A DNA stretch of 64,000 nt from Ridgeia piscesae (Eukaryota; Annelida; Polychaeta; Sabellida; Siboglinidae): the NCBI GenBank assembly GCA_025642075.2, contig JAODUO010000131.1:426001-490000 (forward strand). Reading direction: 5' to 3'. How positions within the stretch are numbered: the stretch's first letter is position 1; each line of letters begins with the position of its first letter. The position numbers and the translations under genes are program-made. The notes under the pieces are model-generated. The model was not told the origin of the DNA. It ran no database searches and worked only from the letters and a program-made list of their open reading frames with translations. Below are positions 1 to 13,525 of this stretch, piece by piece.

Positions 1-890
1 TAAATGATAAAATGTTCAAGCGATTCACCACACACAATAAAGTAGAGGTGTAAGAGTACAGTTTAGTTCAAGTCTTTGTGTTCTAAATGAACAAGTTAAA
101 CTTGTTGTCACGTCTTTATAGTAAAAAATTCTAAGAAATTTATAAAAACAGGAAACCAATTGCATGTACTGTAATAACAAACATTTATATTGATCAAACC
201 GATATTTGGGTTTTGAATTTATCAGATGCACAACTGAAAGAGCTTCAAAATGGTGTATAATTGAACTGTGTGTAACAATTATCTCAATTACGATCGTATT
301 TTCATGGAAGCAACAATTTAAGAAAAACAGTTGTCTGTTCGGTTATCGGGAATCAGCCAAGAAGGAATTATTAGCACACAGTTTGCTGAATTGGATGTCT
401 TGAATTAATTTTTGTTTTGTTTTTAGAATTGAACACAATGTGGATAAGGAAGACTTTCATGTTATCAAAATCCCACAATGTTTTCATTTATATTATGTAA
501 CCTGTCCTAGTGAAATATTGAAATATATGGTTAGTGAATTTTTTGAAGAAAAACTTCCTGTTTAATTTAAAGACAAATTCATCAGAATGAACAACATTGA
601 TTTTACAAGTGAGACAATAACATAAACAATGGACATTTTCAACTAATCATCTTGATTATCCTATAAATTGCGATTATTATTAATTTTCCTGTGACATAAT
701 TTCTTAAAGTTACTTAATTTATTTGGGCAGCACGGGTACATTCATACACAAGATAACTACAAAAATGCATATTTCCTGCACGTAACAGAATAAAAAACAA
801 CGACAACTAACATTCCTGTGTTAAATTAACTAAACCACTAAGTATTTTACTTTGCAATTATTTAATCACATCAGTATTCAAGACGTCCAC
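1..890. other. AT-rich sequence, no gene seen
   Basis: Only short, compositionally trivial open frames occur on either strand. No splice-site-flanked coding run, repeat array or RNA gene is recognisable. Confidence 0.5.
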
Positions 891-1262
891 TCATGTGCAG
901 TCACATCGATTTGCATCATCATTACAGTGACAGCACAAAAACACACAATCAGGCATCCGTGTCGTACGGACACATCTACACGTCTTGTTCGACGTCAATG
1001 AACCGTACCACATCACAATGACGGATCCATTGACTCTATTGTTCACCTGTGCATCACGTCGACCTGATAAACATCTCGTGAGGAGAAATACATCCCTAAA
1101 ATAGAGACACAGTCGGTCGTATATCAGCGAGGTCACAGGCCGTGAAGACACGAAACACGACAGCGAAATAAAGACGGATGAAACAGACGCGCCAAGTAAC
1201 TTCCATACGTCAAGTCTGCTCTGATGAACACGAACAAAGGAGTGTTTAATTAGCTGGAACAA
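891..1262. other. CG-dinucleotide-rich block, unassigned
   Basis: The block is visibly richer in CpG than its flanks. The minus strand is open for 123 codons but starts with TTG, and the product has no motif I recognise (many Cys, Arg and Val). It could be an exon of an unknown gene or unmethylated regulatory DNA. The openness itself is weak evidence. Confidence 0.25.
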
Positions 1263-1689
1263 TATAATTTACTTACAACAAAACAAAGTTTCTTGTATCA
1301 AAAATATTTCACCATGACAGGAAGAAAGTCCCTCATGAAAATCCCCCCACCCTTTCATGTATTAAGTTCCCATCGAAACGGTAGCAAAGATAATGAAATA
1401 ACAATAATCAACATAATTATAGTACTCTTAATGTGTCATCACATTGCTGTCTATAAACTGATAATGAAAAAAAATATTTTATATAAATCACGATTTGTAT
1501 CACAATTACAACAACAAAAATAGTCCATGTTCCAAAGTCAAATTATGTATAGGGAGATTTATAAATTATATGGCAAATTATGTCCAGGGGTAACTTAGCT
1601 TGCATGGTCAAACAGGGCCACTCTGTTTTCAAAAAGAAGTAAAAATTTACAGGGAACCACCGTGTATCCATGTACAGCCATACATCAGA

Positions 1690-2160
1690 TAGTGACGGAA
1701 CACTGAAATCGAGGATGATCCCTTAAATGACAGCGGCGAAACCAGATCACACGACCAGCCGTTGCAGAACAGTGCGGGAATAATTGTTTCGCTTTTTTCG
1801 TGAGCGCCGAGACACCGACGTGCAGTCGAGCAGAACGCCGTCGGCGATGCAATTACGGGGACCGCAATTATACTTTCCCAGCGAACTGCCACCCCGTCCT
1901 GAAACCTGGTGTCACGACAGTTGTCGAAGTATGTCACCGGCTGTCTCGCTGAGGTGTCGACATGCCCGGCCAAGTGACGCGTGCAGATTACAAGCAGCGA
2001 TGTCGGCCCCCGCTAACGTGTGCTTTCCCACCGTTAAGAGTTCGTAAATTGTGTAATTATTTCCAGTCAAAAGCGACGCCCAGACATGTATTTCGGGCCG
2101 TGATAACGGGCATTATATGTGGTAATGGGTGTTATTAACTGCACCGGGCGGTTTAGCTCT
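1690..2160. other. CpG-rich island, unassigned
   Basis: The block is dense in CpG within AT-rich flanks. It is open in overlapping frames on both strands (87 codons plus, 1784-2047; 108 codons minus, 1647-1973), as often happens in GC-rich DNA without coding. No family motif or convincing splice pair was seen. A regulatory island or first exon is possible. Confidence 0.3.
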
Positions 2161-2400
2161 TCCCCCTCTCTAGTTTGGTCTATCATGCAATACGGTACTT
2201 AGCTGAAAAGGTTGGATATGGCCTTGGGCTTGGGGGGACCTATGCCATCTTAAACCCAGCCCTGTATTGTCTCATCTTTTCTGAGCATATCTGAACATTT
2301 CACGTTCAACCTGTGGTTTTTGTTTTTATTTTACGTATTTTTGGTGGTGGACGTCGAAATAGTGATTATTTGTCCAAGTGAAAGTGTGTATGATAAACAT

Positions 2401-2910
2401 AATAACACCAGTCCATGTTTTTATTATACAGAATAACTCCAGTCCATGTTATTTATTATACAGAATAACTCAAGTCCATGTTATTTATTATACAGAATAA
2501 CTCCACTCTATGTTATTTATAATACAGAATAACAGCAGTCCATGTTATTTATTATACAGAATAACTCCACTCTATGTTATTTATAATACAGAATAACAGC
2601 AGTCCATGTTATTTATTATACAGAATAACTCCAGTCCATGTTATTTATTATACAGAATAACAGCAGTCCATGTTATTTATTATACAGAATAACTCCAGTC
2701 CATGTTATTTATTATACAGAATAACTCCAGTCCATGTTATTTATTATACAGAATAACAGCAGTCCGTGTTATTTATTATACACAATAACTCCAGTTCATG
2801 TTATTTATTATACAGAGTAACAGCAGTCCATGTTATTTATTATACAGAATAACACCAGTCCATGTTATTTATTATACTAAAATAACACCAGTCGATATTA
2901 TTTATTGTAT
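2401..2910 (+). repeat. 32-bp minisatellite, about 16 copies
   Basis: The unit is AATAACTCCAGTCCATG followed by TTATTTATTATACAG. Copies differ mainly at CTCCAGTCC / AGCAGTCC / CTCCACTCT, and these variants alternate in blocks, suggesting amplification of multi-unit segments. Edge copies are the most diverged. The plus-strand open frame at 2798-3052 is partly made of this repeat and is not a gene. Confidence 0.95.
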
Positions 2911-3700
2911 AAGTGCTGTATACATTAAACTTCTTGTCACTCTTGTTAAAGTTGGTACCAAGAAGGTGGACATATCTTTTCTGGGAGCTCTGATGTGTTT
3001 GAAGATTGACGAGAAATATATATATAAAAATAACTTCTACAAGAGGAACTAAGGGAGTCGCCAGTCGTAACTATTGCTGACGACAAACAGGGATGGAATT
3101 ACTGTGTACGAAAATGTAAGTATAATGTACAGAATCCAGTCTTTAAGATTAATCATTAGTAACCAGCCCGACCACACTTTGCTTCCTGGCTGACTGTTGA
3201 ACCACTGTCTTGACTTCACTAGGAACCATCCAGCTACACTGCAATCATTTCACGAGGACTATTTGTACATAGATATTCACCATAGTCTACTAATGCATGA
3301 TGGCTTATTAAAGATAAACTGTATGCTATGGTTTCACATTAATTAATATAACATTATTATGACTGCAATAACCGTGGCTGTAGTGTGCCGTCTGCCAGAG
3401 TGCACAACAGTATACAATATGCAATGACGACAAGTCTGAAACTGTGCCCAGGTTTGAATTTTTTCCCAGCTACAGCCTGTTCACATTATAAACAACTCTA
3501 TTGGCAATATAACAGACGATGTTAGTTTAATCGCAAAGTCCTTTGATGTTCAATTCACCCCAGATGTCTCCACATCCAACACAGCCAATTCAGTGAACTG
3601 TTAATAATTACCCCCATTCCTGATTCTGGGTAACTGAAGAGATGTCCCCTTCCTTTAAAACACCAGCACATGTTATTTTCTCACACTTCTCGTCAGTTTT

Positions 3701-3933
3701 GACCAAAGTACAGCACCCTAACACCCCCCAAACCTTACCCCAAAGTCAGTATCTTGACTTTTCCTAAACAGATGCTTTACCGTATCTATCAACCCTTCCA
3801 TCTAATCTGATGGTTTAACACAATTTTACTCACCCTCATATTAACCCTTGCCCTAGACATTTCACCCCGACATTAAGCGATTAATAATGATTCAATATAC
3901 ACAATAAACTTTGGGTATATTAGCTCAGTTTAG
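3701..3933 (+). repeat. Dispersed repeat family A, copy 1
   Basis: It matches 5452-5663 along its length: GACCAAAGTACAGCA, a pyrimidine-rich run, TTGACTTTTCCTAAACAGATG, CATTTCACC, ATTAAGCGATTAATAATGATTC and TATACACAATAAA. No coding frame or terminal inverted repeats were seen. It is probably a non-autonomous transposable element or an old local duplication. Confidence 0.8.
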
Positions 3934-4502
3934 TACAAGGTCCTTTGTGTCGAAATTCAAACTGTACGGGTTCAACTTTTCATGATTACCTTAAATTCTA
4001 CGAAAATAAACTAATTATAATATCCACTAACACTATTACTGGTATGTTCAGTTATAACATCTGTGTGAATTTTATATAACTATATCTATAAGCACATACA
4101 ATGTTGTCTACAAAATGTAATTTCACATCGATTTTCATTTAGGCACATGATCGTTATTATTTCCAGCTGAGGGCAAACAAAGGAAAAATTTGGATATTCT
4201 GTATTCTTAAAAATAGTTTATTCTAAGAAAAGGGGACATTTGAATTTTACAATAAATATTTTTAATGGCCATTCACACTTCATTTGCAACAATTATTATT
4301 TTGTTTGTTCATTGGCAACTCAGTGTCATATCTGATATGAGCCGTTTATTTATTAATGCTTGATTCATTTTATTTGTTTCACTTCCGGTTTACTGTCATT
4401 TTGTAAATTGTAATTTTATACACCCATATTAATTAATATTTACACTAACATTTTATAGATTTATATTAGTTATTAGTTTCTGATAGGTTTAGTCAAATAT
4501 GC

Positions 4503-4532
4503 ATAGATGAAATATATATTTTTTATATATAT

Positions 4533-4592
<60 letters not shown>

Positions 4593-4647
4593 AAACACAT
4601 ATAATATGTATGCATAAAAATAGTTGAGATAATTTTAGACATTAAAA

Positions 4648-4690
<43 letters not shown>
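4503..4690. repeat. Two (TA)n tracts
   Basis: Pure TA runs lie at about 4537-4588 and 4653-4688, separated by about 65 bp of AT-rich sequence. Neighbouring sequence (3934-6180) shows no gene apart from repeat copy A2. Confidence 0.95.
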
Positions 4691-4691
<1 letters not shown>

Positions 4692-5451
4692 ATGTTTTGA
4701 ATTATCTATTATTCCATTCTACTTTTAACAAATGTATATTTGGTCATGTTTCATGCACCCATTTCAATCTCTATGATAGCCAAAGTAAAATATAATTTTT
4801 TAATTCAAGTGAGCAATTTTGGGACATCTGGACACCTCTAAATGTCACCAGTCATAAGCTATAATCACCTGTCTTGTCCCATCATCTGACAGTCTTAAAG
4901 ACAGGTTGATCTGTCTCTGGAAAAACCTCCAGACTGCCAGATAGGTGGAATATATAACTAAGAAGTAACGATACACATTTGCCCAAGGTGGATGTGCCAA
5001 AACTCCTGTATCATGTGATGTTAATCCAAATTTGTCGTCACAATTGCCTCTGACACAGATGAAGAAATGACAAGGACAGAGCTACAACACAGCATACCCA
5101 ATGGAATGTTTTACAGAGCTGTAAGATGTGTTGTTTGGTCTGTCTACCTGTGTCAGCCAGGTGAGAATTATCAACAGAAAGTTTGCCCGGTTGGTTATTT
5201 TGAATGTGGGAACTCGTCACATCTACACTGCAACCAACATCAGAGTTTTCACGATAAACAATTATATTATTAACAGCGTTAGTAAGTTCAAAATGCAGAT
5301 AGTGTTTCTGGAATTATATCACAATGGAGAATGAACGTACTTTAAACATATTTATTTGACACTTACAAACAAGTGTTGTATTAATTAATAAAAACATAAG
5401 GACAAATCAAAATCTCTTAAAATTTCAATATATACTATTCCCACACCTGTG

Positions 5452-5663
5452 GACCAGAGTACAGCAACCCTAACCCCCACCCAAAGCCAGGCTCGTGACT
5501 TTTCTAAACAGATGATGTACCATGTCTATCAGCATTTCCATCTGATTGACTTCACAAAATTCCCGTCATGCAGACATTAACCCTTGACCCGGACATTTAA
5601 CACTGGTATTAAGCGATTAATAGTGATTCTATATACACAATAAAAGGTGTATTAGTGCAATTT
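5452..5663 (+). repeat. Dispersed repeat family A, copy 2
   Basis: The second copy shares GACCAGAGTACAGCA, GTGACTTTTCTAAACAGATG and TTAAGCGATTAATAGTGATTC with copy 1, in the same order and orientation. Divergence is roughly a quarter of positions by eye. Confidence 0.8.
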
Positions 5664-6410
5664 ATTTGTGCATGAAGCAATTGCATTCAACCTTACATTA
5701 TCGTTGCTAAATTAAGACCTTCTAAGAATATGACACTATTTTTTAGTTAATAACACATATACAGATAATTACACCTACATAAAGGTGACATGACCGTTCA
5801 ATGTCATGCATTTCAAAACATCTTCAGACCGATTACTCTTTTTATTCTTTTATGATAAACGTTTTTCTTGTTGGTATATCTTCTGACAAAGACAGCAGCA
5901 AGCTGTTAGAATTTAACAAGCAAAAATGAAAAATTGGATAAAAAATAAATAATTAACACTATGAAACTACGTGATTTAATAAAAATGCTTCTCCACATAA
6001 CTCACATTCGTACAATGGCTATCATGCTGCCATCTTGTGGTATTTAGTGAGACGAGGATTGAAGAATGCTGAAGAAATGCTATCAATAAAAAATGCCATA
6101 GCCGACTGTAAAACGAGAAAACGTCAACGGAGCAAAATTATAGGATTCAAAAAAATGCAATAGTGACATCACACAAGTGGCTACTGTGGTGCCATCTTGT
6201 GACAATCAGTTGACGACCACCGCTGCAAGTCTCCGAAACAGTACAAAGAAAACGGGAGAAATTTACTGTGAGTCTGTGACAAACAAAAAAGTTGACTAAA
6301 AAAAAAACAGTGTGTATTTTTCATAAATACCAAATTGTAATTATGTATACAGGTTGTACATTTCATTCCATGTGGAATGTTGTATGTGTCCTGATGTAGC
6401 CGGCATATAG

Positions 6411-6629
6411 TGGGATCCAGGGTTTGTGAAAGCTCTTTCTAAAGATACAGTGAAAGGCTTTATGAAGCAACTAGCTAAGTACCCAGCAATTCTTGGGGGG
6501 GAAACAGACACCCCTCATGAAACATTTGAAAATGTTGATCCTCTGAGCTCCCAATTCCCACAGCCCTAGACAAATATTCTAGCAGAGTTGGTTGGGTTTG
6601 CAATGGAGATAATGAAATTGTTCAGCTAA
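6411..6629 (+). pseudogene. Coding-like frame of unknown family, broken by one TAG
   Basis: The frame WDPGFVKALSKDTVKGF then MKQLAKYPAILGG has a balanced, protein-like composition unlike the surroundings. It ends at TAG (6567-6569) but continues in the same frame for 19 more codons (TNILAELVGFAMEIMKLFS) before TAA. No start codon or splice site was identified, and another TAG lies directly upstream (6408-6410). I do not recognise the family. A decayed transposon protein or retrocopy is likely; a short exon is an alternative. Confidence 0.4.
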
Positions 6630-9050
6630 AACCCCCTCAATGCTAATGGCATATACACATAAAATCCTAGGGAGCACTTTCACATGCTTGTGAAGAAAAG
6701 GTAATCACCTGAAATATTTTTTTTTTAAATTATATTACATTGTTTCTGTGTGTCCTAGACATAGGTTGTCCTCACATGCAAGACATAAAATGTTAACATA
6801 TGACATACGTCACATACAGCTTTTTCGTATCTTGATCTATCTATATATCTAGTTCTACTTCTCCAACCCTCTGGAAATTTTTTGAAAAAGTCAATCTTCA
6901 AACCGTCTAAATGACCACACTAAACCACATGCAAAATTTCAGTTTGATGCATGTTAAATTGACAGAGATGTAGGTTCACATACATACACACAGAGAAACA
7001 CTGTTTTATAATATAGAAGTGCAGTGTGAACAAAACTGCTAAAACAACAACAGTTGGTCTGCTCAAACCACGTCATTCTCAACTGACACGCTGGAGTTCC
7101 ACGCACAAACTACTCCCCCACCTGGCTATAAACATTCAAAGACTCACAAACGTAAAAACCAACACCACAGTTATCTTGGTCCGTGTTTATATACCAATCA
7201 CACTTCATTCTGACTGTAAGAACCCTGGGTGCTATCGACAACATCTTGTGAATAGCCCAGTAATCACCTCAGATTACTATTCACACTGAGCCACATTTTC
7301 CAGACGGCTATCTTTGAAACACTAAAACACCACCAAGAGCGTCTATATAATATCTCGCCATGCATCTGTGCTTCGTCTATATAATATCGCGGCATGCGTC
7401 TGTGCATCGCTGGAACCAGCAAGTGTTGTTTACACTGTTAATCAGATTATATGCCGTGCCAAGTGCCACATTTAATAAAACACACGGTTTATAAAAAGTA
7501 CTAAATCAGAGTAAGAAATACAATTCCAGCCATGTGCTTTTTGATGGATGCCCGCATTAAATGAATAAAATGTGATATTTATATTGTGCCATAATTATGA
7601 TCGCCTCCATGCTATTCTCCTTTAAGCTAAATGAGAATCTTTGACCAACCTTAGAGTAAATCTTTACCAGCAAATAAACAAAACTAAAAATTAATGAACT
7701 CTATCCTACAAATAAATGTTTGCCCTCAAATGTCATAAATGTATCTGTTCATTTGCTAGTGACATCTGTCTCCTAACTGCATCCAACAAACTATTCAATA
7801 AAAACTGTTATTTCTTCTATAGACAACTATTATAAATACAGATCTACCAGGTACTCATTGCAGGAGTTTCTCTATGATTTAAATAACAAGAAACTGTTCT
7901 CAAAAGTAGAACAACTATGTGGAAAACTCACTGAACACCATAAAGTAGCAAGAAAGCTAAGGTGGACAGACAGAATGCCCTTAAATTGCATGGTAAGCTA
8001 AAGTATATAAATAAGCAAGAGGTTAAAAGTAAGTCTTTAATCCTGCAGGTGAGCATGAAAGATCCTCTGTAGACTACTGTTCCTATAAAATTCATAACTT
8101 GGCTAATAGTTGTCATAAACATATGAGTGATGTATCATTTAATGGTGCATGAATGCTTTATTATAATAAAATTATAATAACTATACCACATATTAAAATT
8201 TATTATCGCAATTTAGACAATAATAATAATAGTTATAATAATTTTATTTCTCTCTGAGCAATCATAAATATTGAAATGGGTACATTAAACATAGCAAATG
8301 TAGCTTTATGTTTTAGCTGCCTAAAAAATAAAACAAATCCATTGCGAACTATTATTTTGATGATTTTTTCCGACATAAACATGGGCTGATTCATACAGGT
8401 CGATCTCTACCATGCTCATTACTGTAGCAACCCATGCGTTCACCCACATACATGTCACGCTACTAATTTGTTGAATTTTCACATCAAATACACTTCCAAA
8501 GTTAATCTATATGAACTAATACAATAACCTTGCAACTGACAGCGGAATTCCGTAATGTTTTTCAACCTGATCTAACCCCAAGAGAAAGCAAGTTGTATAA
8601 CTGATTCAGAAACTGAAAAAACATAGTTCCAATTCAGACATTCACTGTAGGAACCACAACTCTATTAGCATGAGATAATCTGGAATGTGAAGTTTATAAA
8701 CATTTAGAACAAACATAATCCCAATATATAAAAGTGTGCGAAAATGCACGCGCAGTTGCACACCAGGCATTTCTGTGTGTTGTACCAACTGAGATAATTG
8801 GTTCCATCCTGACCCAAAAATAGAGTCCAGGAAGCTGCCACAATGCCCCAGGACTGGATTCAATACCTAATTACATACTCCCCTAACCTGTAGCTAAAAC
8901 AGGAGAACAATGCAGCTATTCTGGGGTGTAGTTACTGCGGTGCTAACTCATTTAAAATAGCCCACTAGCATGGATTTTAAATATTGTCGTCTCTACACTT
9001 AATTTGGCCTTGTGAATGTGAAATGTTTTTTGTAGATTTTTAAATAAGGA
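6630..9050. other. No gene seen
   Basis: AT-rich. Contains a short direct duplication at 7341-7410 (GTCTATATAATATC...GCATG.GTCTGTGC twice). A segment at about 6840-7018 ends in CTGTTTTATAATATAG, like the ends of some transposons, but it is too short to assign. Open frames are short and featureless. Confidence 0.45.
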
Positions 9051-9600
9051 TTACGATGAAGCGCATCCTATACAATGTACACAATGTCTTTGAGATGGTT
9101 GATTGTCTTGTATTTCCCAGTGAAATTGTGTTTTTTTGGTATGTTTGATGGCTGTTTTCACCAGACTACAATTAGCTACAGACATAACAGAAAAAGGCCA
9201 GTTTAACTGTGTAGTATACATCTCATAGAAAAGTAATTTATCTGAAAACCAGCTGTTCTGATGGACCGCATCACGTAACTTACAGAACTGATGATAAACC
9301 GAAATGTTCCCGGTGACCACACCAAGGATGGGAAGGGCTCTGAGAGGGGTGATACCTTGGCCACGGGGAGGGAAGGGGCTGAAATTGAGAACTTCCACCT
9401 CTGGTAGGTAGGCAGCCACGAGCTGCTCCCCTGGTCCAGTGAGCCGGGACAGCTGTCAGTTTCCTGGCATTTCTGCCGACAAATTGGTTGCTGCTTCATA
9501 AATTCCAAACTTGCAGACATTGACTGAAATAGCCAGTGGCTATCTGGCATCAGCGTCCCATAAACCATCACCAATTTGCCAGTTCTGACCCTCCTTGACC
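9051..9600. other. GC-richer block with long minus-strand frames, unassigned
   Basis: Two overlapping minus-strand frames (9051-9419, 122 codons; 9203-9574, 123 codons) are both open, so openness does not single out one. One reads AAYLPEVEVLNFSPFPPRGQ then GVVTGNISVYHQF, which looks protein-like but matches nothing I can name. It is either an exon of an unknown gene or non-coding DNA of higher GC content. Confidence 0.25.
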
Positions 9601-10660
9601 CCAGGTGACCATAAGAGGATGGACAATAAACGTATGACCAGTGCAGCTATTCATTTACATCATGCCAACTCATAACATAGCTTCAGGTCATAAACCGGAG
9701 GTCATTCTCTCCTCACCTACGCGACCTCTTTCATCTACAGCTCGGCTGTCGTCGTCGTGTGCCAGCATTGTTGGTTTACAGAGGTACTGAATTCCTCCCT
9801 AGTTCCCGGATCTGCTTCTCCCTTTCATCCCATCTGGCCACAACTCCCCCTTATTGACCTTTCTCATACCCGGAATTTTCTTTCTAGGATTTAACAACAT
9901 TTAACAAGATTGCTGGGCCATAAAATCCCGATGGCACGCAAGGCAGGGAGCTGGTTAACCCATGTGTCTGCCAGTCTAAAGGGCTGTTAAGGAGATTTTA
10001 CAATCTCTGAAAGTTTCTTCTTTAAGGTAAGTTATTACAAAATATGTTTTGAGCCATATTTTCAAGTTCAAGTGTTATTAGGATCGCCCTCTTTCATGAT
10101 CACACAATCTTTCACAGACGCTACGAATACATTATAAAAGTCATTATCTGGTTTAGCTTAATTACCAGACGATGACAGCATAATTATTTAATAATTACAT
10201 GTCAGGTAATTGGAGTTTAAATTTCCGTTGTTCTTTACAAACTATGACACTACGCTCTGTCATCCTGGAGCTGGAGTAATTGCATGTACAATCATGGACA
10301 CGTGACCTAATTTGAATAAGCTAACAAATTCCTTCCATAGATCTGTCATATGCCAAAAACAATCACTAACTCACTATTTCTGCCAAATGCATATTTGACT
10401 ACGTTAACCTTTATTCAAGCAACTAATTGCCACGCATGCGTTCTGATGATGTGTGATTTTGTTACACATCAGTAAGCATTGTTACTAGTCTGATGCAATT
10501 GTTAATAAAACAATAGTTAACTATTTTTATTCTTGTTGTTATTACAAAAAAAAACTATTGTAATTTGTTCTTTTTTAGATTTCTAACTTTCATGTTTGCA
10601 TATCCTAGATGTGTTTTTAACAGGTCCAAGCTTTCATCAAATGTGACATGCTAAATTCAT
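9601..10660. other. No gene seen
   Basis: Mixed-composition DNA without a convincing open frame, tandem repeat or RNA gene. Confidence 0.45.
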
Positions 10661-10945
10661 CAGCACCGATGACGAATAACGTAATCATACACATGATGCA
10701 GTTGATAACTGCCCTTGTCTCTTCTTAATAATAATAATAATAATTTATTTCGTACATAACACACCATCCAAATAATTGTTCTTGGGCGCATTACAATGGT
10801 TCTTCCTAATTCAGTTACAATAATAATTAAAATAAACAAAATGCTAATACAATACAGTGTACTACTTTGATAAGATATGCATAAGCTAATAAAGACAATC
10901 ATGTTTCATTAAAATATCAACATAAATTAGCACACAACTATAGTG

Positions 10946-11011
<66 letters not shown>

Positions 11012-11208
11012 TAGTAAACATATGTAATAATTAAGATAATAAGTAAATTAAAATAAATGGATGACTAATTAATTACGATCGTCGATTGTCAAAATAATAA
11101 TCTGTGAAAAGATGTGTCTTGAGTGCAACCTTAAACTAATTAGCACTTGTACATTGGCACACTGTAGGGGGTAGTTGGTATATACATGGCCTTGTTTTCC
11201 TAATCTAG
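10660..11208. repeat. Dispersed repeat family B, copy 1, with (TAA)n and (TA)n
   Basis: ATGACGAATAACGTAATCAT and AACTGCCCTTGTCTCT recur, slightly changed, at 29,128-29,190. A (TAA)n run followed by ATTTATTTCG and a GCGC block resembles segments at 20,040 and 35,485. A pure (TA)n tract lies at 10,948-11,001. The family is probably a SINE or MITE type element inserted at trinucleotide repeats; its boundaries are unclear. Confidence 0.55.
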
Positions 11209-11586
11209 ATGGTTTCCTTAATATGTCAGGTTCTTCAGATATACTCTTTATCTACAATTTTGTTCCTCCTGGCCTACGACAGTGTCCTGGTAAACTTACA
11301 TTATGGGTATGCCCAAAAATTTAAGTTTGGGATATGCGTGTCGTATTCCACATGCAGGTTATTTCTGGTTGCCCCTATTGCTATAGTGTGCTCCAGGCAT
11401 AGACCCAGGCCCTACTGCCAAATTCCCCCCACAAACATAAATCTTAACTGCCCAACAGCTGCGGTCAGTCCTGGTAATTCACACCAGAAAAACAACTGTT
11501 TATTTACATGTTTACCCAGCAGTGTCAACATGCCAGGTTTAGTTGTGTGTCTAAGTCATGAAGCAGCTACATTTATCACACCTTGA
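11209..11586 (+). other. Open frame of 125 codons, unassigned
   Basis: ATG-initiated frame with a hydrophobic N-terminal third (about residues 1-30, rich in Leu, Ile and Val) and a Cys- and Pro-containing remainder. It overlaps the edge of a dispersed repeat (CCTAATCTAGATGG, also near 29,205), so the ATG may belong to repeat DNA. No family is recognised and no splice context is obvious. Probably non-coding. Confidence 0.2.
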
Positions 11587-13060
11587 GACTTGGTCACAAC
11601 TTACACATCTCTCCCTGAGAGAACAATGTTTAAACCTGTCTCCTTTCGTATCTATGTGGATAAAAAGTTAAATCTATTTGGTATTGCATATACAATTTGT
11701 ACACTTTTATCAATACATTTTGTGGAAATGGCTGAGTTCCAATATAATTAGTTTTGGATACGTAACTTGTCAAAGAAACAACAAAACTAGCGCCAAGCCC
11801 TGTTTATTATAATAAAATGTTGAGACATACAATATTTTGCTTATGACCAATGTAAATTCTTCCAAAGATATTTTTTACAAGAAACACACTTGCAAAACTT
11901 TAACTAAACTGACTGTGGAAATTACACTCTCACAAATCCAGTCAACATATTTCATCATCAATGGGATGGAGTTGGCATTAAGGATGTAATTTTAACTTTA
12001 ATAAATAAAAATACTAACTCAAACTTTATTATGTAACCTTAATCGTACCCTACCCCTGTGCTATTTCAAAGTATATGGGGGGAGGGGCAGGCACACAATG
12101 GAATGCAAACCAGATTCAGTGGCCAGGGGCCCTGACTGGGGCCTGAATTAATAATGAAACAGATATTCCAGAGGGCTCCAGCAAGATGTTACACAACTTC
12201 AGTGTTCCCCCAGGGTCTGATTTACATGATTACAAAACGAAAAATGTACCACTTTTTGAGCCGGTAACCATGCCAAAATTTAAATAAAGGATCGGTGACA
12301 GGCACATGTAGAAAAACATATGTGGATGACTCCAGGGTCGTTTGAATTATTAACATATTTCAGGGCATAAGCATATCGGATGTCGGCCATTTGCTTTTCA
12401 TTAGGCAAGCTTCATATGCGCGCTAGTTCCGGAGTTGGTGACAAGTTTCCTGCAACAGCTGTGTAGTCCTGAGAGAATGACACATTAAACTGTCTTTTTG
12501 ATGGCTTTTAACTGTTTTTGCTAACAAAGCACTTTGTCCGAACCGTGCTGGATGTCTTAGTGGCACCTGTTGGACTGTTGTGATGAATGTGGCAAATTAA
12601 TGCGACTATACAATGAAGCAGAGTACGGCTAATCCTGTAAAAGTCACAACAAACCATAACAACTGAACTTAAAGCAGCTCATCACGTCAAGTTAAAGGCA
12701 TCACCAAAGTTCTAAATTTTATGCATGTCTCATTTAAAATTCATTTTGTAAAAAATCAGATCAGTTTTGTATCCATTAAGATGGGCTGGATCAACTGCAA
12801 ATTTTTTTAATGAAGATTTTATAATATAGTCAAACCAGCTATTAACTTATTTAATTCCACATTTAATAAACTGCAATCTCCAGATAAATGCGCAGTACAA
12901 TTATGTTTTTTATCTGTGTCAATGTTGCGCTCTGAACAAGGTCTAACTGAAGGGTCAAAGGTCAGCCTTGCAATTAGCATTTGACAAGTTAACAATGTTC
13001 TTTCGACCTTTTAAACAAATATACATGGTATATTTATTTATAATTTAGTTATGTTATTTA
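11587..13060. other. No gene seen
   Basis: AT-rich with short frames only. A YY1-like core (CGGCCATTTG) is at 12,384. Confidence 0.45.
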
Positions 13061-13068
13061 TAATTTAC

Positions 13069-13113
<45 letters not shown>

Positions 13114-13139
13114 ACATTATATATATATATATACATATG

Positions 13140-13178
<39 letters not shown>

Positions 13179-13190
13179 TAAATATATAAT

Positions 13191-13230
<40 letters not shown>

Positions 13231-13265
13231 CATATATAATTACATAATATATGTATAAATATATG

Positions 13266-13305
<40 letters not shown>

Positions 13306-13344
13306 TTGTACATATATTTATACATACATATTCATGTGAATGTA

Positions 13345-13433
<89 letters not shown>

Positions 13434-13525
13434 TGAGGAGAGAGAGAGAGAGAGAGAGAGGAGAGGGAGGGAGGGAGAGAGAGAGAGAGAGAGAGAGAGG
13501 AGGGGAGAGAGAGAGAGAGAGAGCA
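13060..13525. repeat. Composite (TA)n and (GA)n microsatellite
   Basis: Interrupted (TA)n tracts run from about 13,070 to 13,383, then change abruptly to a polypurine (GA)n tract of about 140 nt to 13,525. The open frames here (RERERE, SLSLSL, YIYIYI) are repeat artefacts. Confidence 0.97.

Noticed and set aside
8740..8880. Minus-strand TATCTCAGTTGGTACAAC as a tRNA-like A box
   Set aside because: No B box at the right distance downstream; the only GAATCC-like match lies upstream.
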